A stretch of DNA of 15,235 nt from positions 272-15,506 of the forward strand of contig PMDX01000105.1 of the NCBI GenBank assembly GCA_003154635.1, written 5' to 3'. The position numbers were made by a program, and so were the translations under genes. Positions 7,034 through 14,255 of this stretch are shown in pieces (positions within the stretch are counted from its first letter, which is position 1; each line of letters opens with the position of its first letter). This DNA comes from Actinomycetota bacterium (lineage in GTDB: Bacteria; Actinomycetota; Geothermincolia; Fen-727; Anoxymicrobiaceae). The notes below the pieces were generated by a model, which had not been told where the DNA came from, searched no databases, and saw only the letters and a list, made by a program, of their open reading frames with translations.

Positions 7034-8875
7034 GTGGCAACTGGCGATGGCCTGCGAGTCCTTATCGTTGAAGACGAAACAGCCGTTGCGGACACGCTCA
7101 GAGTGCTTCTAAAGCACAAAGTCTCCGCACACCCCGACCTTGCCGGCGACTGTGCCACCGCAAGAAAAAAATTCTCATCATCTGAGTACGACCTCATCAC
7201 GCTGGATTACCAGCTTCCCGACGGGGACGGCCTGGAACTCCTCGAAGAGATAAATTCCAACGACGATCCCCCACCCGTCATCATGGTGACCGGACACGGC
7301 GACGAGAGAACCGCGGTGGAGGCGTTCAGGCTGGGAGCGTCCGGGTACGTTGTCAAAGACATGAGGATGAGCACGCTCCTCGTCGATGCCGTGCGGCATG
7401 CCCTGTCCGAAGTATCCCTCAGGAGAGCCGAAGATGCCCTGCGCGAAAGCGACAGGAAGTACCGCAAGATGTTCGAGAACATGAACGAAGGAGTCGCCGT
7501 TCACGAACTTGTCTTCGACGAGACCGGAAAGCCGGTGGATCTCCGCGTCGTTGACGTAAACCCGCAGTTCGAGAACATCCTGGGGATAAGCGCCGAAAAG
7601 GCAGTGAGCATGCTGGGATCTGAACTGTTCGGCGGCGGCAAGAAGGTCAACATCGACGCCTACGTCGATGTCTGCGCCAGGATCGCCAGGACAGGGGAGC
7701 CCTCGAACTTCGAGGTGTACTTCCCACCCACGGACAAGTACCTGTGGATTTCTGCGTTCACTCCTGTGGAAAACGCGGTAGCGACTCTATTCGTCGACAT
7801 CACCGAACAGAAGACGGTGGAACAGGCCCTGAGAGACAGTGAATCCAGGTTGCGCGAGATCTACGAGTCCGCTACCGAAGGAATAGTCGTGACCGGGGCC
7901 GATGGGAACTTCGAATTCGTAAATCCCAGGGCTCTCGTCTTATTGGGGTATGACGGCCCGGAGGATATGGTGGGCAAGCCGGCGGTTGAGCTCTATGCCA
8001 ACCCGGAGGACCGGGAAAGGCTCTTCGAGATCATGGAGAAGCAAGGCTTCGCGGAGGGCTTCGAGTTTGAGTCCCGCAACAAGGACGGCAGCATGTTCTG
8101 GGGTCGTCTGAACGCGGTCCTGCACAAGGACGCCGACGGCAACATGGCGAGGGCCGTAGCTTTTGTTGCGGATATCACCGAGCAGAAGGCGGCGGAGGAG
8201 GACCTGAGGCGCATCAACGAGGAGCTCGATGCCTACGCGCACTCCGTCTCCCACGACCTCAAGGGTCCGCTCTCGGCCATCGGGGCGATGGCGGGAATAC
8301 TGAAAGACTCCCTCGGTGAAACGGATGAGGAGGCCACCAGGGAGATGCTCGAGGTCCTCAATGATAACGCCGAGGCCGCCCAGGACCGCGTCGACGACCT
8401 GCTCAAGCTCGCCGAGTCAGGCCAGAAGCCAGCCGAGGTGGAAAATATCGACATCGGCGAGGTGATAGACGAGATACTCGAGGGGCTGTCCTCCAGGACC
8501 AAGGAGAACGTGAGCGTAGTCGTCTACGATGACATGGGAAGCATCACCGCGAGCAAGCCGCAGATACGCCAGGTGTTCTCGAACCTCATCATAAACGCGA
8601 TAAAGCATAACGATTCCGAGGAGCCGGAAGTGAGGATCTCTCGAATGGGAAGAACGAACGGCACCCACGTCTTCCTCGTGCAGGACAACGGGTCGGGGAT
8701 ACACCCCGAGGATTTCGAGACCATCTTCACCCCGTTCCGAAGCGGAAGAAAGACCGGAGAGACCGGCATAGGCCTTTCCATCGCGCGCAAGATAGCGCGC
8801 ATCTACGGCGGCGACATACGGGTGTACAAAGATAACGGCGCCTGCTTCGAGGTCACCCTGAACGACTACCAGTAG
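7034..8875 (+). CDS. Sensor histidine kinase with N-terminal receiver (REC-PAS-PAS-HisKA-HATPase)
   Basis: 613 residues, apparently cytoplasmic because no membrane span is visible. Receiver 7-125: acidic pair Glu13-Asp14, phospho-acceptor Asp58 in LITLDYQLPDGDG, Thr86 and Lys108. PAS 1 spans about 139-258 and ends LFVDITEQK; PAS 2 spans about 270-385 and ends FVADITEQK. HisKA has phospho-His407 in SVSHDLKGPL. HATPase has N box NLIINAIKHND (517-527), G1 DNGSGI (551-556), F box FTPFRS and G2 GETGIGLSI. All catalytic residues are present. The receiver at the N-terminus means an upstream kinase may gate this one, or His407 may phosphorylate its own Asp58. No response regulator with an output domain is adjacent. 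GTG start with a strong ribosome site. Stimulus unknown. Confidence 0.95.
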   Translation: MATGDGLRVLIVEDETAVADTLRVLLKHKVSAHPDLAGDCATARKKFSSSEYDLITLDYQLPDGDGLELLEEINSNDDPPPVIMVTGHGDERTAVEAFRLGASGYVVKDMRMSTLLVDAVRHALSEVSLRRAEDALRESDRKYRKMFENMNEGVAVHELVFDETGKPVDLRVVDVNPQFENILGISAEKAVSMLGSELFGGGKKVNIDAYVDVCARIARTGEPSNFEVYFPPTDKYLWISAFTPVENAVATLFVDITEQKTVEQALRDSESRLREIYESATEGIVVTGADGNFEFVNPRALVLLGYDGPEDMVGKPAVELYANPEDRERLFEIMEKQGFAEGFEFESRNKDGSMFWGRLNAVLHKDADGNMARAVAFVADITEQKAAEEDLRRINEELDAYAHSVSHDLKGPLSAIGAMAGILKDSLGETDEEATREMLEVLNDNAEAAQDRVDDLLKLAESGQKPAEVENIDIGEVIDEILEGLSSRTKENVSVVVYDDMGSITASKPQIRQVFSNLIINAIKHNDSEEPEVRISRMGRTNGTHVFLVQDNGSGIHPEDFETIFTPFRSGRKTGETGIGLSIARKIARIYGGDIRVYKDNGACFEVTLNDYQ

Positions 8876-9168
8876 GTGGAGACGGCAGGTGGAGTTCTAG
8901 TTTTGAAGTGCTTCTTTTCCTTTGGCCGTCAGTATTGCGGTTGAACGGGCAATTGATTGAACATGGTTGTATCCCTTCCGGATGCGTTCAGTATGTTAAG
9001 CGGCCTACGGCTCATGGCGGTTGAGCGCTTCGAATCGTTTTCCCACCGCCAGTGATATTTCCCGTCCTTGCGCGAATGTCAGTCTATAATTGTGCGAAAG
9101 GTATATAAACTTTCGAGGCAGAAGAACCATGACGACGAGCACAATGGCAAAGCGAGGGGTGGTGTACA
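8876..9168. other. Intergenic stretch before the DUF1003 gene
   Basis: No convincing gene lies here. TATAAT at 9085-9090 is a plausible -10 for the following gene, but no -35 stands at normal spacing. TGGCGGT and ACCGCCA (about 9015-9052) form a 7-bp inverted repeat with a long loop of about 23 bases. TTGAAC occurs twice near 8942 and 8957. A short GAAG-TG-CTTC with T-rich sequence just after the kinase stop (about 8905-8922) is too weak a stem to call a terminator. Confidence 0.4.
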
Positions 9169-9699
9169 TTGGCGGAAGAGGCGCAACCGGTCGAAGACAA
9201 AGACATCGGCGACCAGATAACCGACATGGTCGGCGACCTCCAGAAGCATTTCTCCAAGGTCCAGAACCCAAACGACACGTTCCAGGAACAGCTAGCGCCG
9301 TCCCAGAAGCTCGCGCTCTTTGTCACCGAGCACGTCGGGACGATGGGGTTTTTCTTCATCGTCCTCGCCTGGACGGTGGTTTGGCTTGCGTGGAACATCC
9401 TCGCGCCCAAGACCTTGAAGTGGGACCCGTATCCGGCCTTCGTCCTCTGGCTGATAATCTCGAACATCCTGCAGATACTGCTTATGCCTCTGCTGCTGAT
9501 CGGCCAGAACATCCAGGGCATGCGCACAGACATCAGGGGAGAGCACGACTACGATACGGACAAGCGTGCAGAGAAAGAGATTCAGACCGTGCTCTTGAAC
9601 TTCCAGAAGCAGGAGAAACTGATACTGGAGATCCTCGACAAGGTCGAAGCACTTTCGAAGGAGAAGGCCGCGGCCGCCGGGGGCGCGACAGACGGCTGA
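9169..9699 (+). CDS. DUF1003-family two-span membrane protein
   Basis: 176 residues. A charged N-terminal stretch is followed by QLAPSQKLALFVTEHVGTMGFF, span 1 (about 60-79, FFFIVLAWTVVWLAWNILA), the linker KTLKWDPYPAFVLW, span 2 (about 91-113, ISNILQILLMPLLLIGQN), then a soluble helical tail (RTDIRGEHDYDTDKRAEKEIQ...). The order of hydrophobic pair, DPYPF-like linker, SQN/GQN and a D-x-D tail is that of the DUF1003 family, whose biochemical role is unsettled. A TTG start is the only usable codon after an in-frame TGA at 9130; GAGGGGTGG lies upstream. It is monocistronic as far as can be seen. Confidence 0.85.
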   Translation: MAEEAQPVEDKDIGDQITDMVGDLQKHFSKVQNPNDTFQEQLAPSQKLALFVTEHVGTMGFFFIVLAWTVVWLAWNILAPKTLKWDPYPAFVLWLIISNILQILLMPLLLIGQNIQGMRTDIRGEHDYDTDKRAEKEIQTVLLNFQKQEKLILEILDKVEALSKEKAAAAGGATDG

Positions 9700-9736
9700 C
9701 GCTGCTGGCCACGCCAATTTCGATGGAGGTACAACG

Positions 9737-10275
9737 ATGTCTTCGAGGCATGTTCGATCACTGCCGGTACCCGCTGTAATCATCTTTTGCTCTTCTTACT
9801 TGTGCTCTGCAGTCCCGCGTCTGCGTCGGATTCCTGAACGCGTGTCGCCAGCGGAGGAATAGAAGGTCACTTCAACGCCGAGTGCCAGTCGGGGATCCTC
9901 TGCCAGGCACAATTCGGGTCGAACCTGTACGTCGGTACATCAGCGACGTTCGCCAACGGCGCGCAGGTGTGGCGCTACGACGGCACCAATTGGACAAAGG
10001 TCGCGACCAGCGGGTTTGGCGACCGCAACAACGCCCACGTATTTTCATTGAAAGTACTGGGTTCATATCTCTATGCGGGAACATACAATCTCACCTCAGG
10101 ATGCGAGGTCTGGAGGACTTCTGACGGCACCACGTGGGAACAGGCGAACGAAGACGGTTTCGGAGACATTAATAACCGCGAAGTCCACTGCATGGAGGTG
10201 GCCGGGCCGTACCTTTTCGCAGGCACTTACAACGCGAGCACCGGTGCCGAACTCTGGCGTACAGGGCTCTGGTGA
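9737..10275 (+). pseudogene. Broken gene for a secreted ~48-residue-repeat (propeller-like) protein
   Basis: A perfect GGAGGT (9725-9730) precedes ATG 9737, but that frame ends at TAG 9860-9862. The frame starting 9781 encodes a signal peptide (HLLLFLLVLCSPASA), meets TGA at 9835-9837, then stays open from 9838 to TGA 10273-10275. This body holds repeats of about 48 residues: FGSNLYVGT...GAQVWRYDGTNWTKVATSGFGDRNN, then LGSYLYAGT...GCEVWRTSDGTTWEQANEDGFGDINN, then AGPYLFAGTYNASTGAELWRT, cut short. The body has no good start of its own. The simplest reading is a gene with one frameshift, one nonsense change and a 3' truncation, ending 65 bp before the convergent surface-protein gene. Repeats of this type (LYAGT...EVWRTSDG) suggest a beta-propeller-like exported protein. 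Recoding is a less likely alternative. Confidence 0.75.
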
Positions 10276-10340
10276 TCTCCAGCGGTTGCCGATTTGCGTG
10301 GACGAACGGAAGGAGCTTCCCCCCGTGTCCCGCGGACTTG

Positions 10341-12239
10341 TTAGCGGCCGGCGGGGATGCAGAAGTACATTGGACGCTCGACCACTATCTTCCCCCCGTT
10401 GGTGCACTGCACCGTGGCGGAGAAATCGTGGGCGGCGTCATCAGCTACGCCGAGCTTGTCCCTGGGTGAGACGGTGACCCGCGACGTCCCGGGCACGGTG
10501 AGCGGCTGGCTGTCCCTGGTGCCGTCGCCTTTCATGTAGGTGATGGTTACCTCGGCCGTCGTCCTTCCAGGGTTCTGTATGCAGAAGTAGGGGTTGAAGC
10601 CCGGACGGCACGTGCCCTCAGCGAAGTAGAAGGTGCTGGCGGGGGAGGTCGCTCCTACCACGTCGTGGCCTCCGTCCCATCCGTTGTAATCGAAGTATAT
10701 GGGCCGCTCGGCAACTATTCCTACGCCGTTCGTGGATACGATGCTACAGGAGAAGTCGTGGGCCGTATCGTCCGCCGCGCCGAGCACATCAGAAGGATGG
10801 AACGTGCCGCGGGAGTTCGAAGGCACTGCGCGGCTTTGCGCACAGGTGCTGCCGTCGCCCTTCATGTAGGTGACAGTCACGTTCGCCGTGCCCGGGCCGG
10901 GGTTCTGCACTGTGAGGTAAGGATCGAAGCCGGGGCGCGTGGTCCCCTCGGCGAAGTACCAGCACGTCGAAGGGGCGAGCGCTCCTACAACGTCGCTGCC
11001 TCCGGTCCAGACGCCTTTGTAGTCGAAGTACATTGGTCGCTCGGCCACTATTCTCGCGCCGTTTGTAGAAGTGACGCGGCACGAGAAGTCGTGAGTGGCG
11101 TCGTTTCCTGTCCCGAGCACGTCGGCCGGGTGCGCGGTTGAGCGCGAGCCAGGGGGAACAGTCAGATACTGAGCGGTGGTTGTGCCGTTGCCCCTCATAT
11201 ACGTAAGCGCCACGTTGGCAGGAGTCCCGCCAGGGTTCTGTATGCAGACATAGGGATCGAAGCCCGGGCGCGTCGTGCCCTCCGCAAAGTAGAAAGAGGT
11301 CGCCGGGCTGGTCGCTCCGACGACGTCGTGCCCCCCGGTCCAGACTCCTTTGTAGTCGAAGTACATTGGACGCTCGACCACTATCTTCCCCCCGTTGGTG
11401 CACTGCACCGTGGCGGAGAAATCGTGGGCGGCGTCATCAGCTACGCCGAGCTTGTCCCTGGGTGAGACGGTGACCCGCGACGTCCCGGGCACGGTGAGCG
11501 GCTGGCTGTCCCTGGTGCCGTCGCCTTTCATGTAGGTGATGGTTACCTCGGCCGTCGTCCTTCCAGGGTTCTGTATGCAGAAGTAGGGGTTGAAGCCCGG
11601 ACGGCACGTGCCCTCAGCGAAGTAGAAGGTGCTGGCGGGGGAGGTCGCTCCTACCACGTCGTGACCGCCCGAGATGGGCGGCGGTGGAGGAGTCACGTTG
11701 CCAAAGCGCCAGAACATCGCGTAGTAACCAGATCGGCCATAGTCCTGGGGGTTCGGATCCCAGTTCAGGTTTTGGGATACCAACCCCGGGGAGTCCCAGT
11801 TGGACTGGACGATCCAGTACCTGCCGTTTCCATGGTTCTGCACGATGCAGACCGTATGAGGATGGCTCCAGTCGTTATCATTACCGTTTGTCCACTGAAC
11901 GATGTCACCCTTGGTAGCCTGGCTGGCACTGACTTGAATCGCCCCGGAGTTCGTGTATCCAGAGATGACACCACCCTCGCCAAAGCAACCACCGGCCTCC
12001 GCAACCCATCTCTGGGCACTCTTGATACACTCTCCTGGTTGGTCCCAACCCGTCGGTCTGACCGTTCCCAGTTCCGCCAATGCGCAGTCAGCCACGCGCG
12101 CGTTGTCGAAGTCCTGGGCTTTCGCCGTTTCGACCACGAACGGGTTGTTGAAGATTACGAGGGCCGCGAACAGCTGTATTACCAGGCCGATGATCACCGC
12201 TCGCCTTGCCAAAATACTGCCATGTTCGGGTGCGGTCAC
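10341..12239 (-). CDS. Exported CHAP/NlpC-like domain protein with four tandem surface repeats
   Basis: 632 residues from the GTG at 12239. The N-terminus is a signal peptide (TAPEHGSILARR, hydrophobic core VIIGLVIQLFAALVIF, cleavage after AKA). Residues about 44-185 resemble a CHAP/NlpC-type amidase fold: a Cys in GECIKSAQRWVAEAGG (about residue 71), KGDIVQW, and His in WSHPHTVCIVQNH (about 126-128). A PPPPP linker leads to four domains of about 110 residues (FYFAEGT.RPGF.PY..IQNPG...V.ITYMKGDG...AHDFS...ERPMYFDY). Domain 4 ends abruptly as YFCIPAGR. Likely a cell-wall hydrolase or surface-anchored protein. A TTG at 12395 would extend the frame by 52 codons but would lie upstream of a good promoter; AAAGGGAG before GTG 12239 supports the shorter form. 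Confidence 0.85.
   Translation of the reverse strand: MTAPEHGSILARRAVIIGLVIQLFAALVIFNNPFVVETAKAQDFDNARVADCALAELGTVRPTGWDQPGECIKSAQRWVAEAGGCFGEGGVISGYTNSGAIQVSASQATKGDIVQWTNGNDNDWSHPHTVCIVQNHGNGRYWIVQSNWDSPGLVSQNLNWDPNPQDYGRSGYYAMFWRFGNVTPPPPPISGGHDVVGATSPASTFYFAEGTCRPGFNPYFCIQNPGRTTAEVTITYMKGDGTRDSQPLTVPGTSRVTVSPRDKLGVADDAAHDFSATVQCTNGGKIVVERPMYFDYKGVWTGGHDVVGATSPATSFYFAEGTTRPGFDPYVCIQNPGGTPANVALTYMRGNGTTTAQYLTVPPGSRSTAHPADVLGTGNDATHDFSCRVTSTNGARIVAERPMYFDYKGVWTGGSDVVGALAPSTCWYFAEGTTRPGFDPYLTVQNPGPGTANVTVTYMKGDGSTCAQSRAVPSNSRGTFHPSDVLGAADDTAHDFSCSIVSTNGVGIVAERPIYFDYNGWDGGHDVVGATSPASTFYFAEGTCRPGFNPYFCIQNPGRTTAEVTITYMKGDGTRDSQPLTVPGTSRVTVSPRDKLGVADDAAHDFSATVQCTNGGKIVVERPMYFCIPAGR
10362..10667 (-). 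repeat. 306-bp direct repeat, copy in domain 4
   Basis: Reads base-for-base the same as 11358-11663, offset 996 bp (332 codons, in frame). The match breaks at both ends: just below 10362 the sequence turns into the terminal CIPAGR codons and stop, and above 10667 it changes to the domain 3/4 junction. Confidence 0.9.
11358..11663 (-). repeat. 306-bp direct repeat, copy in domain 1
   Basis: Partner of 10362-10667. It encodes the first surface domain, next to the polyproline linker, and continues below 11358 into the normal FDYKGVWTGG domain junction. Confidence 0.9.
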
Positions 12240-12259
12240 GCGGCTCCCTTTGTAAGCGG

Positions 12260-12289
12260 ATAATGTTTTTCCAACCGGATCTCTTTCAA
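12260..12289 (-). promoter_or_regulatory. Promoter of the surface-repeat gene
   Basis: On the minus strand, TTGAAA (12289-12284) and CATTAT (12265-12260) are 18 bp apart. The expected start of transcription falls near 12253, just before AAAGGGAG and the GTG at 12239, giving a very short leader. This supports the GTG as the start codon. Confidence 0.5.
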
Positions 12290-12395
12290 CACTGGTCTTC
12301 TCGCGGTTTTCACCGAGCTTATTCGACGATCTCAGACAACAGGTCCGAGTCCCGGCACCGGGAAATCGTATCACTTTTGTGTGCTGTAATGGCAA

Positions 12396-12592
12396 CTCTC
12401 ACATGCAATCAGGGTGACGGCGGCACCAGCGATGGATACAGGGTGTCCAAAGACAGGGCGCCTTCTGTCGTCTGCAAACACCCTGCAAACCAAACCTGAT
12501 AACATGGGGCGATACCAGACGGACCAGATAACACTAGATGGACTGGATAACACGAACGACGTAGAACTTGAAAACCGTTGAGCCTCACGGCT
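12396..12592. other. Intergenic stretch with short GATAACA repeats
   Basis: No gene seen. GATAACA occurs at 12498, 12527 and 12546, with GATACCA at 12511; the last two sit in a longer near-repeat (GACGGACCAGATAACACTA and GATGGACTGGATAACACGA). Role unknown; degenerate tandem sequence or regulator sites are possible. Confidence 0.45.
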
Positions 12593-12646
12593 GGGGTCAC
12601 CGCGCGCAAAGCGCGTGGGGCGGGTGAGAATCCCACTCCCTCCGCC
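12593..12646 (+). repeat. tRNA-Ser 3'-end-like fragment, copy 1
   Basis: It has a 7-bp stem (CCGCGCG/CGCGTGG, loop CAAAG) in the place of a long variable arm, then a T-arm-like GGG-TGAGAAT-CCC, then TCCCTCC-G-CC, which would be the 3' acceptor strand, discriminator G and start of CCA of a serine tRNA. The T loop is degraded (TGAGAAT instead of TTCGAAT), and no matching 5' acceptor strand (GGAGGGA) or D arm is visible upstream, so it is not a whole tRNA. A related copy lies at 13888-13943 in the same orientation. Confidence 0.5.
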
Positions 12647-12690
12647 GCCGGCATCTCCCTTTCTTCCGACCCGATAACGAATGCGCCCTA

Positions 12691-13350
12691 CTAGGTGAGC
12701 AGGCCGATCAGCCCCTTGAGTGCTTCGATCACCCCGAGGCATACAAACTCGAAGACCAGTATCAACTGGGCGTTGGCCAGGAGCCACTGCCTCATCGATT
12801 CAAGCCTTGTGGCGGACTTCTCCGGTGCAACTATTCGGACGAAGACAGGTATCCATAGGCCAACCATCCCGAAGAGCACAAAGATAAAGACGATGACTAC
12901 TCCCTCGAAGGTCCCGATCCGTGCCAGGAGAATATCGACCACAGCCGCCGCCGTGAACAGGGCATCGGAGAGAAACTCGTAAAGGCCGATCGCCAAGACG
13001 CGGGAAGGCTTGAAACTGTCCAGGAATTGCACCCACTTTGGCATCTTGGGTTGCTTGCCGCGCTTCGACTGAATCTTCCACCAGAAGAATGCGAACGCGA
13101 AAAAAAGGAGTGCGGTTACAAGCTGGCCTACGTAAGCGAGCGTTGAAGCGCTGGTCTTGTGGCTGAAGTCCCGCGCGTTCAACGTAAGCAGAACGGTAAT
13201 CCCCACCACAATGCTGCCGACTATTCCCGGCAGCACGAAGGCCAGGCCCTTGAGAAGCCCCCTGCTGCCCGAGAGGAACATTATTCCGATAATAATCGTG
13301 AGCGGGCTGACAGCCCAGAAAATCGCCAGCGGCGCTATCTTGAGAATCAA
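12691..13350 (-). CDS. GAP-family (LysE-like) polytopic membrane protein
   Basis: 219 residues with about six hydrophobic spans: IAPLAIFWAVSPLTIIIGIMFL, LLKGLAFVLPGIVGSIVVGITVLL, a third near 70-90 (YVGQLVTALLFFAFAFFWW), one near 118-140, IVFIFVLFGMVGLWIPVFV and a final LILVFEFVCLGVIEALKGLIGLL. A basic loop, KIQSKRGKQPKMPKW, follows span 3. The ALxxAxSPxxIIxxIxxL-like N-terminus and arrangement match the GAP / lipid-addressing family, thought to help export cell-envelope lipids in mycobacteria and distantly like LysE exporters. Substrate unknown. The TTG start follows an in-frame TAG only eight codons upstream, and its ribosome site (AAGGGA) is distant, so the start is uncertain by a few codons. 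Divergent from the Rieske gene. Confidence 0.75.
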   Translation of the reverse strand: MILKIAPLAIFWAVSPLTIIIGIMFLSGSRGLLKGLAFVLPGIVGSIVVGITVLLTLNARDFSHKTSASTLAYVGQLVTALLFFAFAFFWWKIQSKRGKQPKMPKWVQFLDSFKPSRVLAIGLYEFLSDALFTAAAVVDILLARIGTFEGVVIVFIFVLFGMVGLWIPVFVRIVAPEKSATRLESMRQWLLANAQLILVFEFVCLGVIEALKGLIGLLT

Positions 13351-13507
13351 CTGTGCGATAATCGTCCCTTGCTACTCGTGTTTGTGTTGACGGCTGTAAG
13401 GCATCCGGCGCTCTCAGGAAGTATACGACCCGGCAGAGAATCAGCAAAGGAGACAAGGAGTAGGACTTTCTTGCCGCGACGAAGGCTCGGGCGTCCGCCT
13501 AATCAAC

Positions 13508-13513
13508 TATAAT
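13508..13513 (+). promoter_or_regulatory. -10 element for the Rieske gene
   Basis: Perfect TATAAT 48 bp before the ATG; no good -35 at 16-18 bp. The leader contains AAGGAGGGGA directly before an in-frame TTG (13525) and GGGAGGT before ATG 13561, so two initiation sites are possible. Confidence 0.5.
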
Positions 13514-13560
13514 GAAGGAGGGGATTGGTTCTCTCGCTCGTCACATATTGGGAGGTTTCA

Positions 13561-13896
13561 ATGGGCTTCAAGAAGATTGCCGATACGTCAGAATTGCCGG
13601 CAGGCAAGATGAAGAAAGTCACTCTGGACGGAAAAGACGTTCTGCTCGTGAATGTCGACGATGCTTTCTATGCCATCGACAACAAGTGTACCCATCTGGG
13701 GGGATCGCTGGTCGAAGGGACACTGGAAGGAAACGAAGTGATCTGCCCGAGACACGGTTCCCGATTTGATGTCAAGACCGGGAAGGCCGTCGGAAAAGCG
13801 AAGGTCGCCTTCATCAAGGTAATGCCCAAGGACGAGAAGACTTACGTGGTCAAGGTTGAGGGAACGGATATCATGTTGCAGACGGATGGGGACTGA
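13561..13896 (+). CDS. Rieske-type [2Fe-2S] ferredoxin
   Basis: 111 residues, a single-domain soluble electron-transfer protein. Both cluster-binding boxes are intact: Cys43-x-His45 in CTHLGG and Cys62-x-x-His65 in CPRHGSRFD. The start MGFKKIADTSELPAG and end of about 110 residues match NirD-like and dioxygenase-ferredoxin-type proteins. No oxygenase, nitrite reductase or reductase partner lies in the window, so the electron partner is unknown. The ATG at 13561 is chosen for its GGGAGGT ribosome site and family-like N-terminus; a TTG 12 codons upstream is in frame. Its stop codon TGA lies inside the tRNA-like repeat copy 2. Confidence 0.93.
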   Translation: MGFKKIADTSELPAGKMKKVTLDGKDVLLVNVDDAFYAIDNKCTHLGGSLVEGTLEGNEVICPRHGSRFDVKTGKAVGKAKVAFIKVMPKDEKTYVVKVEGTDIMLQTDGD

Positions 13897-13943
13897 CACC
13901 AGCGCGAAGCGCGTGGGCGGTTCGAACCTCTCTCCCTCCGCCA
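13888..13943 (+). repeat. tRNA-Ser 3'-end-like fragment, copy 2
   Basis: Similar over its length to 12593-12646: CACCAGCGCG-AAGCGCGTGGG (a stem with one bulge), a canonical T loop TTCGAAC, then CTCTC, TCCCTCC, G, CCA. This reads as T stem 3' strand, acceptor 3' strand, discriminator and CCA of a serine tRNA. The 5' side of the T stem (GGCGG) does not pair with CTCTC, and there is no 5' half: the sequence upstream is the Rieske coding region. Confidence 0.5.
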
Positions 13944-14255
13944 TGCTACCCATCGCCGATGTGAAATTCACTTTGACGCTTCCGTAACAATGGGTGCCCA
14001 CAACGATCAGGTCATTCCGGCAATTTCTGTAGCGTGAGTGAACAATCTCTGGCTGGGTTCTGACCCACGGAGCCATAGGTCGTGCTCGACCTTCACCACG
14101 CAAGTCGAATAAGTCTTCTCTTGTTTACATCCGGGCTGTTGGCACAACGCTTGCTTGCGGCGGTTTGAGGTCGCTACGTTCCTGAAGTCCTGCAGGAACC
14201 GCGGGCTTGAACTAATATAGGTTCGCGAGGTGTTTGCCTTGGGAGGGGAGAAAGC
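13944..14255. other. Intergenic region with a 7-bp inverted repeat
   Basis: No gene is supported. GTTCCTG (14178-14184) and CAGGAAC (14193-14199) form a perfect inverted repeat with an 8-base loop, followed by TTGAACTAATATAGG near 14207-14221, a possible weak -10 region (TAATAT). It could be an operator or leader hairpin for the next gene. A small GGGT-TCTG-ACCC hairpin lies near 14056. Confidence 0.4.

Larger units (their letters stand above)
10344..11669 (-). repeat. Four tandem ~330-bp coding repeats
   Basis: Units, in protein order: 11337-11669, 11004-11336, 10674-11003 and 10344-10673. Units 1 and 2 are 333 bp, unit 3 is 330 bp (WDGG in place of VWTGG), and unit 4 is cut off after PMYF. 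Each starts GG(H/S)DVVGA. Units 2 and 3 are clearly diverged from each other and from 1 and 4, while 1 and 4 read the same. Confidence 0.9.

Noticed and set aside
9835..9837. TGA as a selenocysteine or readthrough codon
   Set aside because: A separate frame change upstream and a truncated last repeat make gene decay simpler; no recoding hairpin stands out after the TGA.
10305..10330. GGAAG-GAG-CTTCC as a convergent terminator between the pseudogene and the surface gene
   Set aside because: The stem is only five base pairs and there is no T-run on either strand.
12340..12395. TTG at 12395 as start of the surface-repeat protein
   Set aside because: It would lie upstream of the best promoter, lacks a ribosome site at proper spacing and adds 52 residues before an otherwise normal signal peptide.
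12560..12646. A complete tRNA-Ser gene, using CTTGAAA at 12567-12573 as anticodon loop
   Set aside because: The bases on either side of CTTGAAA do not pair, the intervening arm is too long, and no 5' acceptor strand or D arm is present.
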